Of a stretch of 24,407 bases of DNA, positions 7,276 through 15,086 are shown one piece after another. The notes under the pieces were generated by a model. The model was not told the DNA's origin, did no database searches, and was given only the letters and a program-made list of their open reading frames with translations. The position numbers were made by a program, and so were the translations under genes. Within the stretch, counting starts at the first letter, position 1. Each line of letters starts with the position of its first letter. Source of the stretch: an uncultured Flavobacterium sp. (GTDB taxonomy: Bacteria; Bacteroidota; Bacteroidia; Flavobacteriales; Flavobacteriaceae); NCBI GenBank assembly GCA_946480635.1, contig CAMLKV010000001.1, positions 1 through 24,407 of the forward strand. The letters run 5' to 3'.

Positions 7276-7305
7276 AAAGTCCTGCTTTTGCAGGATTTTT
7301 TTTTT
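7276..7305 (+). terminator. Rho-independent terminator after the second small CTD-like gene
   Basis: AAAGTCCTGC (7276-7285) pairs with GCAGGATTTT (7290-7299), including one G-T pair, around a TTTT loop. A long T tract follows. The loop also supplies the -33 box of the next promoter. Confidence 0.92.
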
Positions 7306-7316
7306 GACTACTTTTG
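7287..7316 (+). promoter_or_regulatory. Promoter of the LuxE-like gene, overlapping a terminator
   Basis: TTTG (7287-7290), 18 bases, then TACTTTTG (7309-7316) is a full match to the Bacteroidota TTTG-N17-23-TAnnTTTG promoter. The -33 box lies in the terminator loop and the spacer is the terminator's T tract. The -7 box ends 4 bases before the ATG at 7321, so transcription should start at or within a few bases of the start codon. Confidence 0.65.
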
Positions 7317-7320
7317 AAAT

Positions 7321-8301
7321 ATGTTTTCAACTTCCGATATATTTCAAATTAGTTCCAAAAAAGAATTTGAGAAAATCACACTCAAAGTATTTCGTTTTCA
7401 ATACGACAACAATAAAGTTTACAGGAATTTTTGCACTTTACTCAAAAAAGACAAAAACAATGTAAAACGTATTGAGGACATTCCGTTCCTTCCTATTCAA
7501 TTTTTCAAAAGTCATGATGTTTTAAGCTCTACAGAAAATATCCAGACCACTTTTACAAGTAGCGGAACAACTGGCATGAGTACCAGTAAGCATCATGTGA
7601 CTGATTTAGAATTTTACGAAGAAAGCTATCGCTTAGGCTTTAGACAGTTTTATGGCAATATAGAAGATTATGTAGTATTGGCACTACTCCCATCCTATTT
7701 AGAACGCGATGGCTCTTCATTGATTTACATGGTTGATGATTTAATTCAGCTTTCTAACAATCCCGAAAGTGGATTTTACCTAAACAACTACGATGAATTG
7801 ATTCAAAAGTTAATCAAATTAGACAATGAAGGCCAAAACATAATTCTTATTGGTGTTACTTATGCTTTATTGGATTTAGTTGAAAAACAGTCTTTCAATC
7901 TAAAAAACACCATTATCATGGAGACTGGAGGTATGAAAGGTCGTCGTAAAGAAATTATCCGAGAAGAATTGCATAATATTTTATGCAAAGGATTTGGTGT
8001 TTCCGAAATTCATTCTGAATATGGCATGACCGAATTGCTTTCTCAAGCGTATTCTTTAGGCGAAGGCATATTCGAATGTCCTTCATGGATGCAAATACTT
8101 ATAAGAGATCCAGAAGATGCTTTAACTTACGTAAAAGAAGGTAAAACAGGCGGAATTAATGTAATTGATTTAGCCAATATAAACTCATGTTCCTTTATAG
8201 CAACACAAGATTTAGGAAAAATACTTGGAAACAACTCTTTTGAAGTCCTTGGACGATTTGACAATTCAGATATTCGAGGATGTAATTTAATGGTATTGTA
8301 A
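7321..8301 (+). CDS. LuxE/PaaK-family acyl-adenylating enzyme (acyl-protein synthetase-like)
   Basis: The 326-residue product resembles the LuxE/PaaK branch of adenylate-forming enzymes. A Ser/Thr/Gly-rich nucleotide-binding loop (FTSSGTTGMSTSKHH, about 78-91) matches the AMP-binding signature. A later EYGMTELLSQAY (about 237-248) matches the conserved Y-G-(M/S)-T-E motif. LuxE activates a fatty acid as acyl-AMP and transfers it to its own Cys, whereas PaaK makes aryl-CoA. At this length the protein is closer to LuxE and lacks the usual C-terminal lid domain. No lux reductase or other partner gene is adjacent, so the substrate is unknown. Because the promoter ends 4 bases before the ATG, translation is probably leaderless or nearly so. 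Confidence 0.8.
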   Translation: MFSTSDIFQISSKKEFEKITLKVFRFQYDNNKVYRNFCTLLKKDKNNVKRIEDIPFLPIQFFKSHDVLSSTENIQTTFTSSGTTGMSTSKHHVTDLEFYEESYRLGFRQFYGNIEDYVVLALLPSYLERDGSSLIYMVDDLIQLSNNPESGFYLNNYDELIQKLIKLDNEGQNIILIGVTYALLDLVEKQSFNLKNTIIMETGGMKGRRKEIIREELHNILCKGFGVSEIHSEYGMTELLSQAYSLGEGIFECPSWMQILIRDPEDALTYVKEGKTGGINVIDLANINSCSFIATQDLGKILGNNSFEVLGRFDNSDIRGCNLMVL

Positions 8302-8307
8302 ATAAAA

Positions 8308-8337
8308 AAAAGCCCTTATTATTCAATAAGGGCTTTT
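8308..8337. terminator. Bidirectional terminator between the LuxE-like and peptidase genes
   Basis: AAAAGCCCTTATT (8308-8320) pairs perfectly with AATAAGGGCTTTT (8325-8337) around ATTC. The A tract on one side and T tract on the other serve both convergent genes. Confidence 0.92.
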
Positions 8338-8361
8338 AAAATTCAACTTTCTTAAGAGTTT

Positions 8362-9210
8362 TTAATTTCTGGTAAACAAAAAGCTTTGTCCACCCATATT
8401 TATAGTAAATTCATTTTTTGATTCTGCAAATTGTATCTCTACTCCTGCTTGTTCTGAAGCGAATTTATCTTTGCCTACAGTTTCAAAAGACAACGGTTCT
8501 TCTTGACCACCTTCAGGTGTTCCTACCAACACTCCATCTTCGTCAGTAAAATTAATTTTTATAGGGATTTGTTTACTTGAAAATTTGCCAACATAAGCAG
8601 TTAAAGAAGGCTCTTTTTCTAATTCACTTTTTCCATTTTCCCACACATTATTTGATGGGTTTACATCAGGAAATGCATGGTCAGGATCTATGGTAATTGA
8701 AGCAATTTCCTCTTTTGTATTCAACTTGAATTTCCAGTCAATGTTTCTCTGCCAAACCTCAACAGGAAGCTTTACTCTGCTTATTGTTCCAGATTTTGTT
8801 TTAACTTCTATAACAACAGGCATAGCCATTTTTTCTAAGTTAACTAAAGAAACTAAAGCTCCATTTACCGGGTTGTTTTTTAAATATTTTATCTTTGTAA
8901 TTCCCTGATCTAATCTCCAATTGTTAACAAACCATCCTCTCCAAAACCAATTTAAATCTTCTCCTGAAACATTCTCAATTGTTCTAAAAAAATCGTCTGG
9001 TGTTGGATGTTTAAAGGCCCAACGTTCAGTATATATTCTTAAAGCTCTATCAAATCGTTCAGGCCCTAAAATTTGTTCACGTAACATTCGTAACCCCAAT
9101 GAAGGTTTCATATAAGCAAGAGGACCAACATTTTGTTCTTTCATTCCATCGGGAGCGGTCATAATGGGCTCTAAATCGGATCCAGTTAAAAAATTAGCCC
9201 CTTTTTGCAT
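8362..9210 (-). pseudogene. M1-family metallopeptidase, C-terminal part (3' side of a frameshift)
   Basis: This 282-codon frame continues, in another phase, the peptidase begun at 10616. It reads straight on from the zinc-site region: an alpha-helical M1-type segment (MKPSLGLRMLREQILG, then FFRTIENVSGEDLNWFWRGW). This is followed by beta-rich segments (WQRNIDWKFKL, SITIDPDHAFPDVNPSNNVW) typical of the M1 C-terminal region. A last segment of about 80 residues (YVGKFSSKQIPIKINF) resembles a small accessory beta domain. The M at 9210 is internal to the ancestral protein, not a natural start, and there is no signal peptide. Unless the shift is a sequencing error or is bypassed, this half is not made as a useful enzyme. 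Confidence 0.8.
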
Positions 9211-10616
9211 ATCTCTCTCATTTTGTATTCCCCATTATTAAAATCATAAGAGCTCAATGAATTAATAAAAGTATTCAATCCTTCATCCATCCAAGCAAAC
9301 AAGCGTTCATTTGATCCAACAATCATAGGAAACCAAGTGTGTCCAAATTCGTGATCAGTCACTCCCCATAAATCTTCACCAGTTGCTTTCCAATCACAAA
9401 ATACAATTCCTGGGTACTCCATTCCTCCAGCATTGGTTGCAACGTTTACAGCAGCCGGATAAGGATATTCAAACCAACGTTTTGAATAATTTTCAATAGA
9501 TGTTTTTGTGTATTCTGTCGATCTTCCCCAAGCTTCTTGACCAGCGCTTTCAATTGGATAAGCAGAAATTGCTAAAGATTTTTTTCCACTTGGCAAATTA
9601 ATTTTTGCAGCATCAACCACAAATGCAGCAGATGAAGCCCAAGTAAGGTCACGAGAATTTTTTATTCTGAAACGCCATGTCAAAGTAGTTTTCCCTGTTG
9701 GCCTAGAATCTGCTTTTACAACTTCTTCTGCTGATCGAATACTTACTGCTTTATCACTTTGAATTGCTGCTTTCCATCTTTTTTGTTGTTCTGTAGTGTA
9801 TACCTCATTTTCATTAATCAATTCTCCTGAGCAAACTACAATATGATTTGATGGTACAGTAATACTTGCATCAAAATCTCCATATTCTAAATAAAACTCT
9901 CCAGCTCCTAAATATGGTAACGAATTCCATCCTTTTATATCATCATACACACACATTCTTGGATACCATTGTGCCATAGAAAATATCTTCCCATTCTTAG
10001 TCTCTAAAACCCCCATTCTGTCTGAACCATAATCTGGAGAAATAAACGAAAAGTCAATTTTAAGTGTTACTTTTCCTCCATTTGCTGATAAGTTCTCTGG
10101 AAGAAAAACTTGCATTCTTGTATCAATAATTTCAAATTTAACTTCATTTTCAACCGTCTTCCCCTTGACATTTGAAACTACTTTTACCGATTTGATTTTG
10201 TGACCCCCGTCAAAAACTTGACCTTTATCACCATTTCGACTTCCAGATACAGGAATTACAGCTTTTCCTCGAGAATCATTTTTGAAAAGGTTTTGATCAA
10301 CGTTCATCCATAAAAAAGAAATTTTATCAGGACTATTATTAGTATAAGTAAGAATCTCAGTTCCTGTAATCTCATTTTTTTTCTCATTTAGAACCGCTGT
10401 CAATTTATAATCAGCCCTATTTTGCCAATACTTAGCTCCAGGTTGACCGCTTACTGAACGTGTTTCCGTTCCATTTTTTGTGTAAAATCCAGGCGCAAAA
10501 GCATCGTGATAACTGTATTTTGATACAGAATTTGCAGACTGTGATTGAGCCTGCAGATTAGTTGCCCCTAATGAAAAAGCCAAAAGGGAAGCCATTGTAA
10601 TAATTTGTTTGTTCAT
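9186..10616 (-). pseudogene. M1-family metallopeptidase, N-terminal and catalytic part, frameshifted at its 3' end
   Basis: The frame encodes 476 residues with a Sec signal peptide ([24 protein letters not shown]). An N-terminal beta domain precedes the M1 substrate motif in the form GGMEYPG. The zinc site is HEFGH (H422, H426) with the third ligand E445 in WMDEGLNTF, spaced HExxH-X18-E as in aminopeptidase N and leukotriene A4 hydrolase. All catalytic residues are therefore present. The frame breaks at a (TC)4 tract (9212-9219), read as (GA)4 on the coding strand, and ends in the foreign tail ICKKGLIF. The remaining homology continues in the 8362-9210 frame. Intact, the protein would be about 750 residues and periplasmic or secreted. 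It lies 49 bases after the DUF6249 gene and probably shares its ECF-type promoter. Confidence 0.85.
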
Positions 10617-10665
10617 GATTTGATTGATGTTTATTTAATTGATGATTTTGATTGTTAATTATATT

Positions 10666-11010
10666 TTATTCGTCAAGTTTTTTTGTCATATTGAATCCAA
10701 TAAACAAAGCAACACCTGCCATTGTAAAAATTGTAGCTGGATATACCCCGTTCTCATCTAATGACGTGTAGGCAGTTAACAACAAAGCTGTAAAAGCTCC
10801 TATACCAATTCCCATTAACAATAATGCTAAGTTTAAAAGAATTACTTTATAAAATGGGGATTTAGATTTAGCACCTGGCATAAAAATACTGGCATCTACT
10901 CCTTTTTCGATAAGAGCCAAACGTTCTCTGTTTCTGGTTGATAAATAAAGATAAAAAACTCCAAAAACTGAAGAGAAAAAACTAATTGGGATTAAAATGT
11001 CTGCTAACAT
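10666..11010 (-). CDS. DUF6249-like two-to-three-helix membrane protein
   Basis: The 114-residue product has a hydrophobic N-terminal segment (ILIPISFFSSVFGVFYLYL, about 5-23), a basic loop (STRNRERLALIEKG), and two further membrane segments at about 54-77 and 92-108. It ends MTKKLDE. The pattern, with the conserved RxRERLALIEKG loop, fits DUF6249, often found near ECF sigma genes in Bacteroidota (from memory). I use the ATG at 11010. A GTG at 11049 would add 13 polar residues before the membrane segment and would leave a leader of only about one base after the predicted start site. It is the first gene of the operon with the M1 peptidase and is divergent from the sigma factor. Its role may be in envelope stress, by context only. 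Confidence 0.75.
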   Translation of the reverse strand: MLADILIPISFFSSVFGVFYLYLSTRNRERLALIEKGVDASIFMPGAKSKSPFYKVILLNLALLLMGIGIGAFTALLLTAYTSLDENGVYPATIFTMAGVALFIGFNMTKKLDE

Positions 11011-11056
11011 GATTGATCGATTTAAATTAATATTGATTGATATGTTCACAAGCTAT

Positions 11057-11083
11057 GACGATACTAGTTTCATTTTGGTTACA
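11057..11083 (-). promoter_or_regulatory. ECF-type promoter, leftward copy (DUF6249-peptidase operon)
   Basis: Read on the minus strand, TGTAAC (11083-11078), exactly 17 bases, then CGTC (11060-11057). This is the -35 AAC / -10 CGTC architecture known for ECF promoters, for example the Bacillus SigX/SigW type. Transcription should start near 11050, about 40 bases before the ATG at 11010. It is the mirror image of the rightward copy. Confidence 0.62.
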
Positions 11084-11114
11084 CATAAAAGAAAAAATAT
11101 TTTTTAAAAAAAAA

Positions 11115-11141
11115 TGTAACCTTAATACACTTTTAATCGTC
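11115..11141 (+). promoter_or_regulatory. ECF-type promoter, rightward copy (sigma factor operon)
   Basis: TGTAAC (11115-11120), exactly 17 bases, then CGTC (11138-11141). CGTC ends 10 bases before the sigma ATG at 11152, so the mRNA leader is only a few bases long. This is the position expected for autoregulation by the encoded sigma factor. Confidence 0.65.
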
Positions 11142-11151
11142 TTACACCTAT

Positions 11152-11742
11152 ATGACTTTTATAGAAGACCAGCATTATATTAACTTAATACTAAATGGCA
11201 ACACAAACAGTTTTGCTACTTTAGTAGATCGTTATAAGGATATGGTATATACTTTGGCACTAAAAATGCTCAACAACAAAGAAGAAGCCGAAGAAATTGC
11301 TCAAGACACGTTCGTAAAAATTTTCAACGCCCTTAACAAATTCAAAGGTGAGTCTAAATTTTCAACTTGGATTTATAAAGTAACATACAACACTTGTTTA
11401 GATGCTTTAAAGAAAAGGAAAAAGCAAAACAATGTGACCTATATTGAAGATTTCAGTGAGCATCAAACAAAAGCACTAGAAGGAATTTTAGACAGTATAG
11501 ATGAAAAAGAAAGAAATCAGGCAATACAAAATTGTCTAGAAGAATTATCAAGTGACGAAGCTTTTTTATTGACACTCTATTATTTTGATGATCAATCCGT
11601 AGAAGAAATTTCAAAAGTAATAAATATCAGTACTGACAATGTCAAAGTAAAGTTATTCCGGACACGAAAAAAACTGGCCTCTATTTTAAAAAGAAGATTA
11701 GAACCTGAAATATTAGATTATTATGAATACGAACGAACATAA
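11152..11742 (+). CDS. ECF-family RNA polymerase sigma-70 factor
   Basis: The 196-residue product has the two-domain layout of group 4 sigma factors. Region 2 is at about 17-88, with FATLVDRYKDMVYTLALKML, AEEIAQDTFVKIF and KFSTWIYKVTYNTCLDALKK; it binds core polymerase and the -10 element. Region 4 is at about 122-180, with LEELSSDEAFLLTLYYFDDQ, SVEEISKVINIS and VKVKLFRTRKKL, a helix-turn-helix for the -35 element. Region 3 is missing, as expected for ECFs. The next gene overlaps by 20 bases and encodes a membrane protein suited to be its anti-sigma factor. Upstream are two symmetrical ECF-type promoters, so it likely drives its own operon and the divergent DUF6249-M1 peptidase operon. The inducing signal is unknown. 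Confidence 0.94.
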   Translation: MTFIEDQHYINLILNGNTNSFATLVDRYKDMVYTLALKMLNNKEEAEEIAQDTFVKIFNALNKFKGESKFSTWIYKVTYNTCLDALKKRKKQNNVTYIEDFSEHQTKALEGILDSIDEKERNQAIQNCLEELSSDEAFLLTLYYFDDQSVEEISKVINISTDNVKVKLFRTRKKLASILKRRLEPEILDYYEYERT

Positions 11743-12121
11743 AAATATCGAAAAATTGATTGACCAGATGATGAAAAATCAAACTTTGGAAACTCCTTCG
11801 TTTGATTTTACTTCTAAAATTATGAATCAAGTAATGGCAAGTAAAAAAAATCAGGTCTTTACCTACAAACCATTGATTTCAAAACAAACTACTCTTGTTA
11901 TTTTAAGCGCAATAACAATTTTAATCTCTTATGCTCTATTGCAAGGAACAACAGGTCCAAGCAAATGGTCAATTACTCTTGACTTTAGTTTTCTTTACAA
12001 AAGCAATATATCAGAAATGTTTAGTTTTTCTAAAATCACCGCATATATAACAGTACTAGGAACACTAATGCTTTTTGCTCAAATAACATTTTTACGAAAT
12101 CATTTCAATCATAAAAGTTAA
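11723..12121 (+). CDS. Probable membrane anti-sigma factor of the ECF sigma
   Basis: The 132-residue product has a polar N-terminal cytosolic part of about 50 residues (HKNIEKLIDQMMKNQTLETP, FDFTSKIMNQVMA). Two membrane segments follow at about 52-71 (TTLVILSAITILISYALL) and 105-122 (ITAYITVLGTLMLFAQ). No classical ZAS zinc-binding motif (HxxxCxxC) is visible, so anti-sigma function is inferred from the gene order. The ATG lies inside the end of the sigma gene in another frame, a 20-base overlap that usually means translational coupling and balanced amounts. The opening residues (MxxxxPSFDFT) resemble those of many short Bacteroidota proteins found behind ECF sigmas. Confidence 0.68.
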   Translation: MNTNEHKNIEKLIDQMMKNQTLETPSFDFTSKIMNQVMASKKNQVFTYKPLISKQTTLVILSAITILISYALLQGTTGPSKWSITLDFSFLYKSNISEMFSFSKITAYITVLGTLMLFAQITFLRNHFNHKS

Positions 12122-12128
12122 AAAAACC

Positions 12129-12158
12129 AAAAGCCTCTCCATTTGGAGAGGCTTTTTT
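12129..12158. terminator. Bidirectional terminator between the sigma operon and ahcY
   Basis: AAAAGCCTCTCC (12129-12140) pairs perfectly with GGAGAGGCTTTT (12145-12156) around ATTT. A tracts and T tracts flank it, serving both convergent units. Confidence 0.93.
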
Positions 12159-12177
12159 TATCTAAGAATATCTCTGA

Positions 12178-13494
12178 TTAGTATCTGTAGTATTCTGGTT
12201 TGAACGGCCCTTGAACTTCCACACCAATATAAGCCGCTTGCTCATCATTTAATGTTTCTAATTCAACACCTAATTTAGCCAAATGTAACGCTGCTACTTT
12301 CTCATCTAAGTGTTTTGGTAACATATACACTTCATTTTTATAATTTGCACTGTTATTCCATAACTCGATTTGAGCTAATGTTTGGTTCGTGAAAGAGTTA
12401 GACATTACAAATGATGGGTGACCAGTAGCACAACCTAAGTTTACTAAACGTCCTTCAGCCAAGATAATTATATCTTTTCCGTTTACATTATAAATATCTA
12501 CTTGTGGCTTAACTTCAACTTTAGTTGAACCATGGTTTTTGTTTAACCAAGCCATATCGATTTCGTTATCGAAATGACCAATGTTACAAACGATAGTTTT
12601 ATCTTTCATCGCTTCAAAATGTCTTCCAACAACGATATCTTTATTACCTGTTGTAGTGATTACAATATCAGCGTTACCAACAACTGTATCTAATTTTTTA
12701 ACTTCAAAACCGTCCATTGCAGCTTGTAAAGCACAAATTGGATCGATTTCAGTTACTGTAACAATAGAACCTGCACCACGGAAAGAAGCCGCAGTACCTT
12801 TACCTACGTCACCATATCCACAAACCACAACTCTTTTACCAGCTAACATAACGTCAGTAGCACGACGGATAGCATCTACTGCAGATTCTTTACATCCGTA
12901 TTTGTTGTCGAATTTTGATTTAGTAACAGAGTCATTCACGTTGATTGCCGGCATGAATAACGTTCCGTTTTTCATTCTTTCGTATAAACGGTGAACACCA
13001 GTTGTAGTTTCTTCAGATAAACCTTTGATTCCAGGAATTAATTCAGGGTAACGATCAAAAACCATGTTAGTTAAATCGCCACCATCATCTAAAATCATGT
13101 TCAATGGTTTTCTGTCTTCACCAAAGAATAAAGTTTGCTCGATACACCAGTCAAAAGATTCTTCATCAAGACCTTTCCAAGCATATACTTGAATTCCTGC
13201 AGCAGCAATAGCAGCAGCAGCCTGATCCTGAGTCGAGAAAATATTACAAGAAGACCAAGTTACCTCAGCTCCTAAAGCAATTAAAGTTTCAATTAAAACT
13301 GCAGTTTGGATTGTCATGTGTAAACACCCTGCAATACGCGCGCCTTTTAACGGTTGGCTTGCACCATATTCAGCACGAAGGGCCATTAAACCTGGCATTT
13401 CAGCTTCAGCTAATTCAATTTCTTTTCTTCCCCAAGCTGCAAGATTAATATCTTTAACCTTATAGGCTACAAATGGAATTGTTGTTGTACTCAT
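12178..13494 (-). CDS. ahcY: Adenosylhomocysteinase (S-adenosyl-L-homocysteine hydrolase)
   Basis: The 438-residue product is full length for the family. It reversibly splits S-adenosylhomocysteine to adenosine and homocysteine, which keeps methyltransferases running and recycles the methionine cycle. Diagnostic segments are [15 protein letters not shown] and [16 protein letters not shown] near the N-terminus. The NAD-binding Rossmann motif [17 protein letters not shown] follows, then [11 protein letters not shown] and the C-terminal KPEYYRY with the Lys and Tyr that contact NAD of the neighbouring subunit. It is cytosolic and normally tetrameric. It has its own promoter and terminator. Codon use looks more GC-rich and selected than that of its neighbours, as expected for a highly expressed housekeeping gene. 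Confidence 0.98.
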   Translation of the reverse strand: MSTTTIPFVAYKVKDINLAAWGRKEIELAEAEMPGLMALRAEYGASQPLKGARIAGCLHMTIQTAVLIETLIALGAEVTWSSCNIFSTQDQAAAAIAAAGIQVYAWKGLDEESFDWCIEQTLFFGEDRKPLNMILDDGGDLTNMVFDRYPELIPGIKGLSEETTTGVHRLYERMKNGTLFMPAINVNDSVTKSKFDNKYGCKESAVDAIRRATDVMLAGKRVVVCGYGDVGKGTAASFRGAGSIVTVTEIDPICALQAAMDGFEVKKLDTVVGNADIVITTTGNKDIVVGRHFEAMKDKTIVCNIGHFDNEIDMAWLNKNHGSTKVEVKPQVDIYNVNGKDIIILAEGRLVNLGCATGHPSFVMSNSFTNQTLAQIELWNNSANYKNEVYMLPKHLDEKVAALHLAKLGVELETLNDEQAAYIGVEVQGPFKPEYYRY

Positions 13495-13530
13495 CTATTT
13501 TAGTATATTTGTTTAACAAAATTTGGACTG

Positions 13531-13561
13531 CAAAATTACAGATTAGTTTTCGATTTCCCAA
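13531..13561 (-). promoter_or_regulatory. Promoter of ahcY
   Basis: On the minus strand TTG (13561-13559), 20 bases, then TAATTTTG (13538-13531) fits the Bacteroidota -33/-7 promoter. The predicted start leaves a leader of about 30 bases before the ATG at 13494. I see no S-adenosylhomocysteine or SAM riboswitch in it. Confidence 0.6.
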
Positions 13562-13629
13562 TTAATAATCGATAATTAATATTTGTTTAATAAATATAAC
13601 CTGTTAATTTTCAGTTAGTTTAATTTTTT

Positions 13630-13753
13630 GAAGCTATTTAGCTTCGCTGAATCAAAGATTTCCCGCTTTTCGCGCTACATGGTAGTTTGCTTCAAACAGG
13701 AAATGTTCACCGAATTCAATTAAAAATAAAGCCCATGAGGTAATCGGGCTATT
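13630..13753. other. Structured, comparatively GC-rich intergenic block before the PPTase gene
   Basis: In an otherwise very AT-rich gap, this stretch contains several hairpins: GAAGCT-ATTT-AGCTTC (13630-13645), a CCCGC / GCG-rich patch near 13662-13677, GTTTG-CTTC-AAAC soon after, and AGCCC (13729-13733) pairing with GGGCT (13746-13750) just before the ATG at 13762. The last stem is flanked by A's and T's but ends only about 8 bases before the start codon. It could be a leader structure, a degraded repeat or a structured RNA. I cannot decide. Confidence 0.35.
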
Positions 13754-13761
13754 TAAGAACA

Positions 13762-14388
13762 ATGCCTTTATTCAAGAACATTTATATCAACGATACCACA
13801 ACTGTTTTTCTTTGGGAAATAACCGAAGAGTATAACGAATTGTTTCGTCAGGTATCACTTAAAGACACTTCACTGGCTCGAATGGAAAAAATGAAGTCTG
13901 AAAGTCATCAAAAAGGGTTTTTAAGTGTTCGTATGTTACTTCAGCATTGTGGTTATAGTGATTTTGATTTATATTATGACGAGTTAGGCAAACCACACTT
14001 AAAAGATGGAAAACACATTTCCATATCACATTCTTTCGATTTTGCTGCAATTGCTTTGAGCGATGAGAACATAGGAATCGACATTGAACAAGTAAAAGAA
14101 AAAGTACTTCGTATTGCACCTCGTTTTATGGAAATGTGGCATTTGGAAAATCTTTCTGAAGCAGATCAAATGAAAAAAGCCACCGTGATTTGGGGAACCA
14201 AGGAGGCAATCTTTAAAATAAAAAATGAAGCAGGCATCAGTTTCCCTGACCATATTTTTGAAAAGCCTTTTTTGCTTTCTGACAAGAAATGTGAAGCAGA
14301 ACTACATTTTAACTCTTGCGTAGAAAATTTTGATATTTTCTTCGAAGAAGCAAAAAACTACATGTTCGTTTGCGCTTTTCAGTCCTGA
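13762..14388 (+). CDS. 4'-phosphopantetheinyl transferase superfamily protein
   Basis: The 208-residue product has the two signatures of the Sfp/AcpT family: IGIDIE (residues 104-109, with the Mg-binding D107 and E109) and WGTKEAIFK (144-152, with catalytic E148 and K152). An upstream HISISHSFDFAAIAL segment corresponds to the conserved S-H-S region. The enzyme moves the phosphopantetheine arm of coenzyme A to a Ser of an acyl or peptidyl carrier protein, turning apo into holo form. The length, a fused pair of half-domains, is Sfp-like and not the about-120-residue AcpS type. No carrier-protein gene is nearby; it may serve fatty-acid synthase or a pigment such as flexirubin. Its 3' end overlaps the convergent hemoglobin gene by 10 bases. 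Confidence 0.9.
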   Translation: MPLFKNIYINDTTTVFLWEITEEYNELFRQVSLKDTSLARMEKMKSESHQKGFLSVRMLLQHCGYSDFDLYYDELGKPHLKDGKHISISHSFDFAAIALSDENIGIDIEQVKEKVLRIAPRFMEMWHLENLSEADQMKKATVIWGTKEAIFKIKNEAGISFPDHIFEKPFLLSDKKCEAELHFNSCVENFDIFFEEAKNYMFVCAFQS

Positions 14389-14777
14389 TGACTTAATTTT
14401 CGGTTTTCGTAAATATTTACTAAAAGTACAGTGCCCATTTTTCGAGCTCTTCGCTTAAGAGTTTCAACATTTTCTCCTTCAAATAATTCCTCTAAAGTTT
14501 CAAACCATAAGTTAAGCCACAAGCCAAAAATATTAGGATCAATTGTTTGATTAAACTTTTCATCGACTTCAATATGAGCAGCTATTGGGTTGCCATAATA
14601 TTTACGTATGCCAAACAAATTATTTTCCCAAAAATCAGTTAGCTTTTCTAAATGACTATCCCAGTCTTTTATGGTTTCGTTAAAAAAATGGCCTATCTCT
14701 CCATTAGTTCTGATTTTTGAATAAAAAGAATCAATCAACAGGGACAAATCCTCTCTATTCTGAATATCACTTTTCAT
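14379..14777 (-). CDS. Group III truncated hemoglobin
   Basis: The 132-residue product fits the two-on-two globin fold. It has the DFWENNLFGIRKYYGNPIAAH block, which matches the group III trHb pattern FW-xx-L-x(5)-Y-x-G-NP-xxx-H, with H68 as the likely proximal heme ligand. A later FGLWLNLWFETLEELF helix corresponds to the conserved WL-x-LF region. Group III globins are heme proteins proposed to handle oxygen or nitric oxide at low oxygen. The ATG directly follows the stop of the upstream membrane protein gene with no gap, so the two are translationally coupled. The FNR/CRP-like operator upstream of that pair supports oxygen- or nitrosative-stress control. Confidence 0.9.
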   Translation of the reverse strand: MKSDIQNREDLSLLIDSFYSKIRTNGEIGHFFNETIKDWDSHLEKLTDFWENNLFGIRKYYGNPIAAHIEVDEKFNQTIDPNIFGLWLNLWFETLEELFEGENVETLKRRARKMGTVLLVNIYENRKLSHQD

Positions 14778-15065
14778 CTATAACACTGTCGTATTTAATA
14801 AAATTGTCAAGATACTAATTACAACACTTGCTATAATTAAATCGAAAACCAATTTGTGTTTTTGTTGCGATAAAATTGCTCCATTAACAAAACTACAAGC
14901 TAAAACCACAAAAGTTAATTGAATCATTTGAAAAAGAGAAACTCCATTTTGCAAAATATACATTGCTGCAGCTCCACCTAAACAGCTTTGACCAATGATA
15001 GCTAATGTTGTAAAACCTAAATACCCTCTCTCGAAGTCCTGAAATGTTTTTTGATATAATGTCAT
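14778..15065 (-). CDS. Small three-helix membrane protein co-transcribed with the truncated hemoglobin
   Basis: The 95-residue product has hydrophobic segments at about 17-38 (GFTTLAIIGQSCLGGAAAMYIL), 43-61 (MIQLTFVVLACSFVNGAIL) and 70-92 (VFDLIIASVVISILTILL). I chose the ATG at 15065 over one at 15089 because the promoter -7 box (15087-15094) would place the longer start at or before the transcription start. I do not recognise a named family with certainty. Being first in a two-gene operon with a truncated hemoglobin suggests a membrane role in oxygen or nitric-oxide metabolism, which is inference only. Confidence 0.72.
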   Translation of the reverse strand: MTLYQKTFQDFERGYLGFTTLAIIGQSCLGGAAAMYILQNGVSLFQMIQLTFVVLACSFVNGAILSQQKHKLVFDLIIASVVISILTILLNTTVL

Positions 15066-15086
15066 GATTTCTATTATTTTATACAT

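Noticed and set aside
10617..10660. Recurrent TTGAT motifs before the peptidase start and again near 11011-11040
   Set aside because: They look like the A/T-rich leaders usual before Bacteroidota genes; no regular spacing that would suggest an operator.
11011..11049. GTG start at 11049 for the DUF6249 protein
   Set aside because: It adds 13 polar residues before the first membrane segment and nearly coincides with the predicted ECF-promoter transcription start; the ATG at 11010 fits better.
12581..12994. 137-codon plus-strand ORF within ahcY
   Set aside because: It is antisense to a highly conserved enzyme and shows no domain or leader.
13495..13570. Possible S-adenosylhomocysteine or SAM riboswitch upstream of ahcY
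   Set aside because: The leader is only about 30 bases, AT-rich and lacks paired, GC-rich elements expected of those riboswitches.
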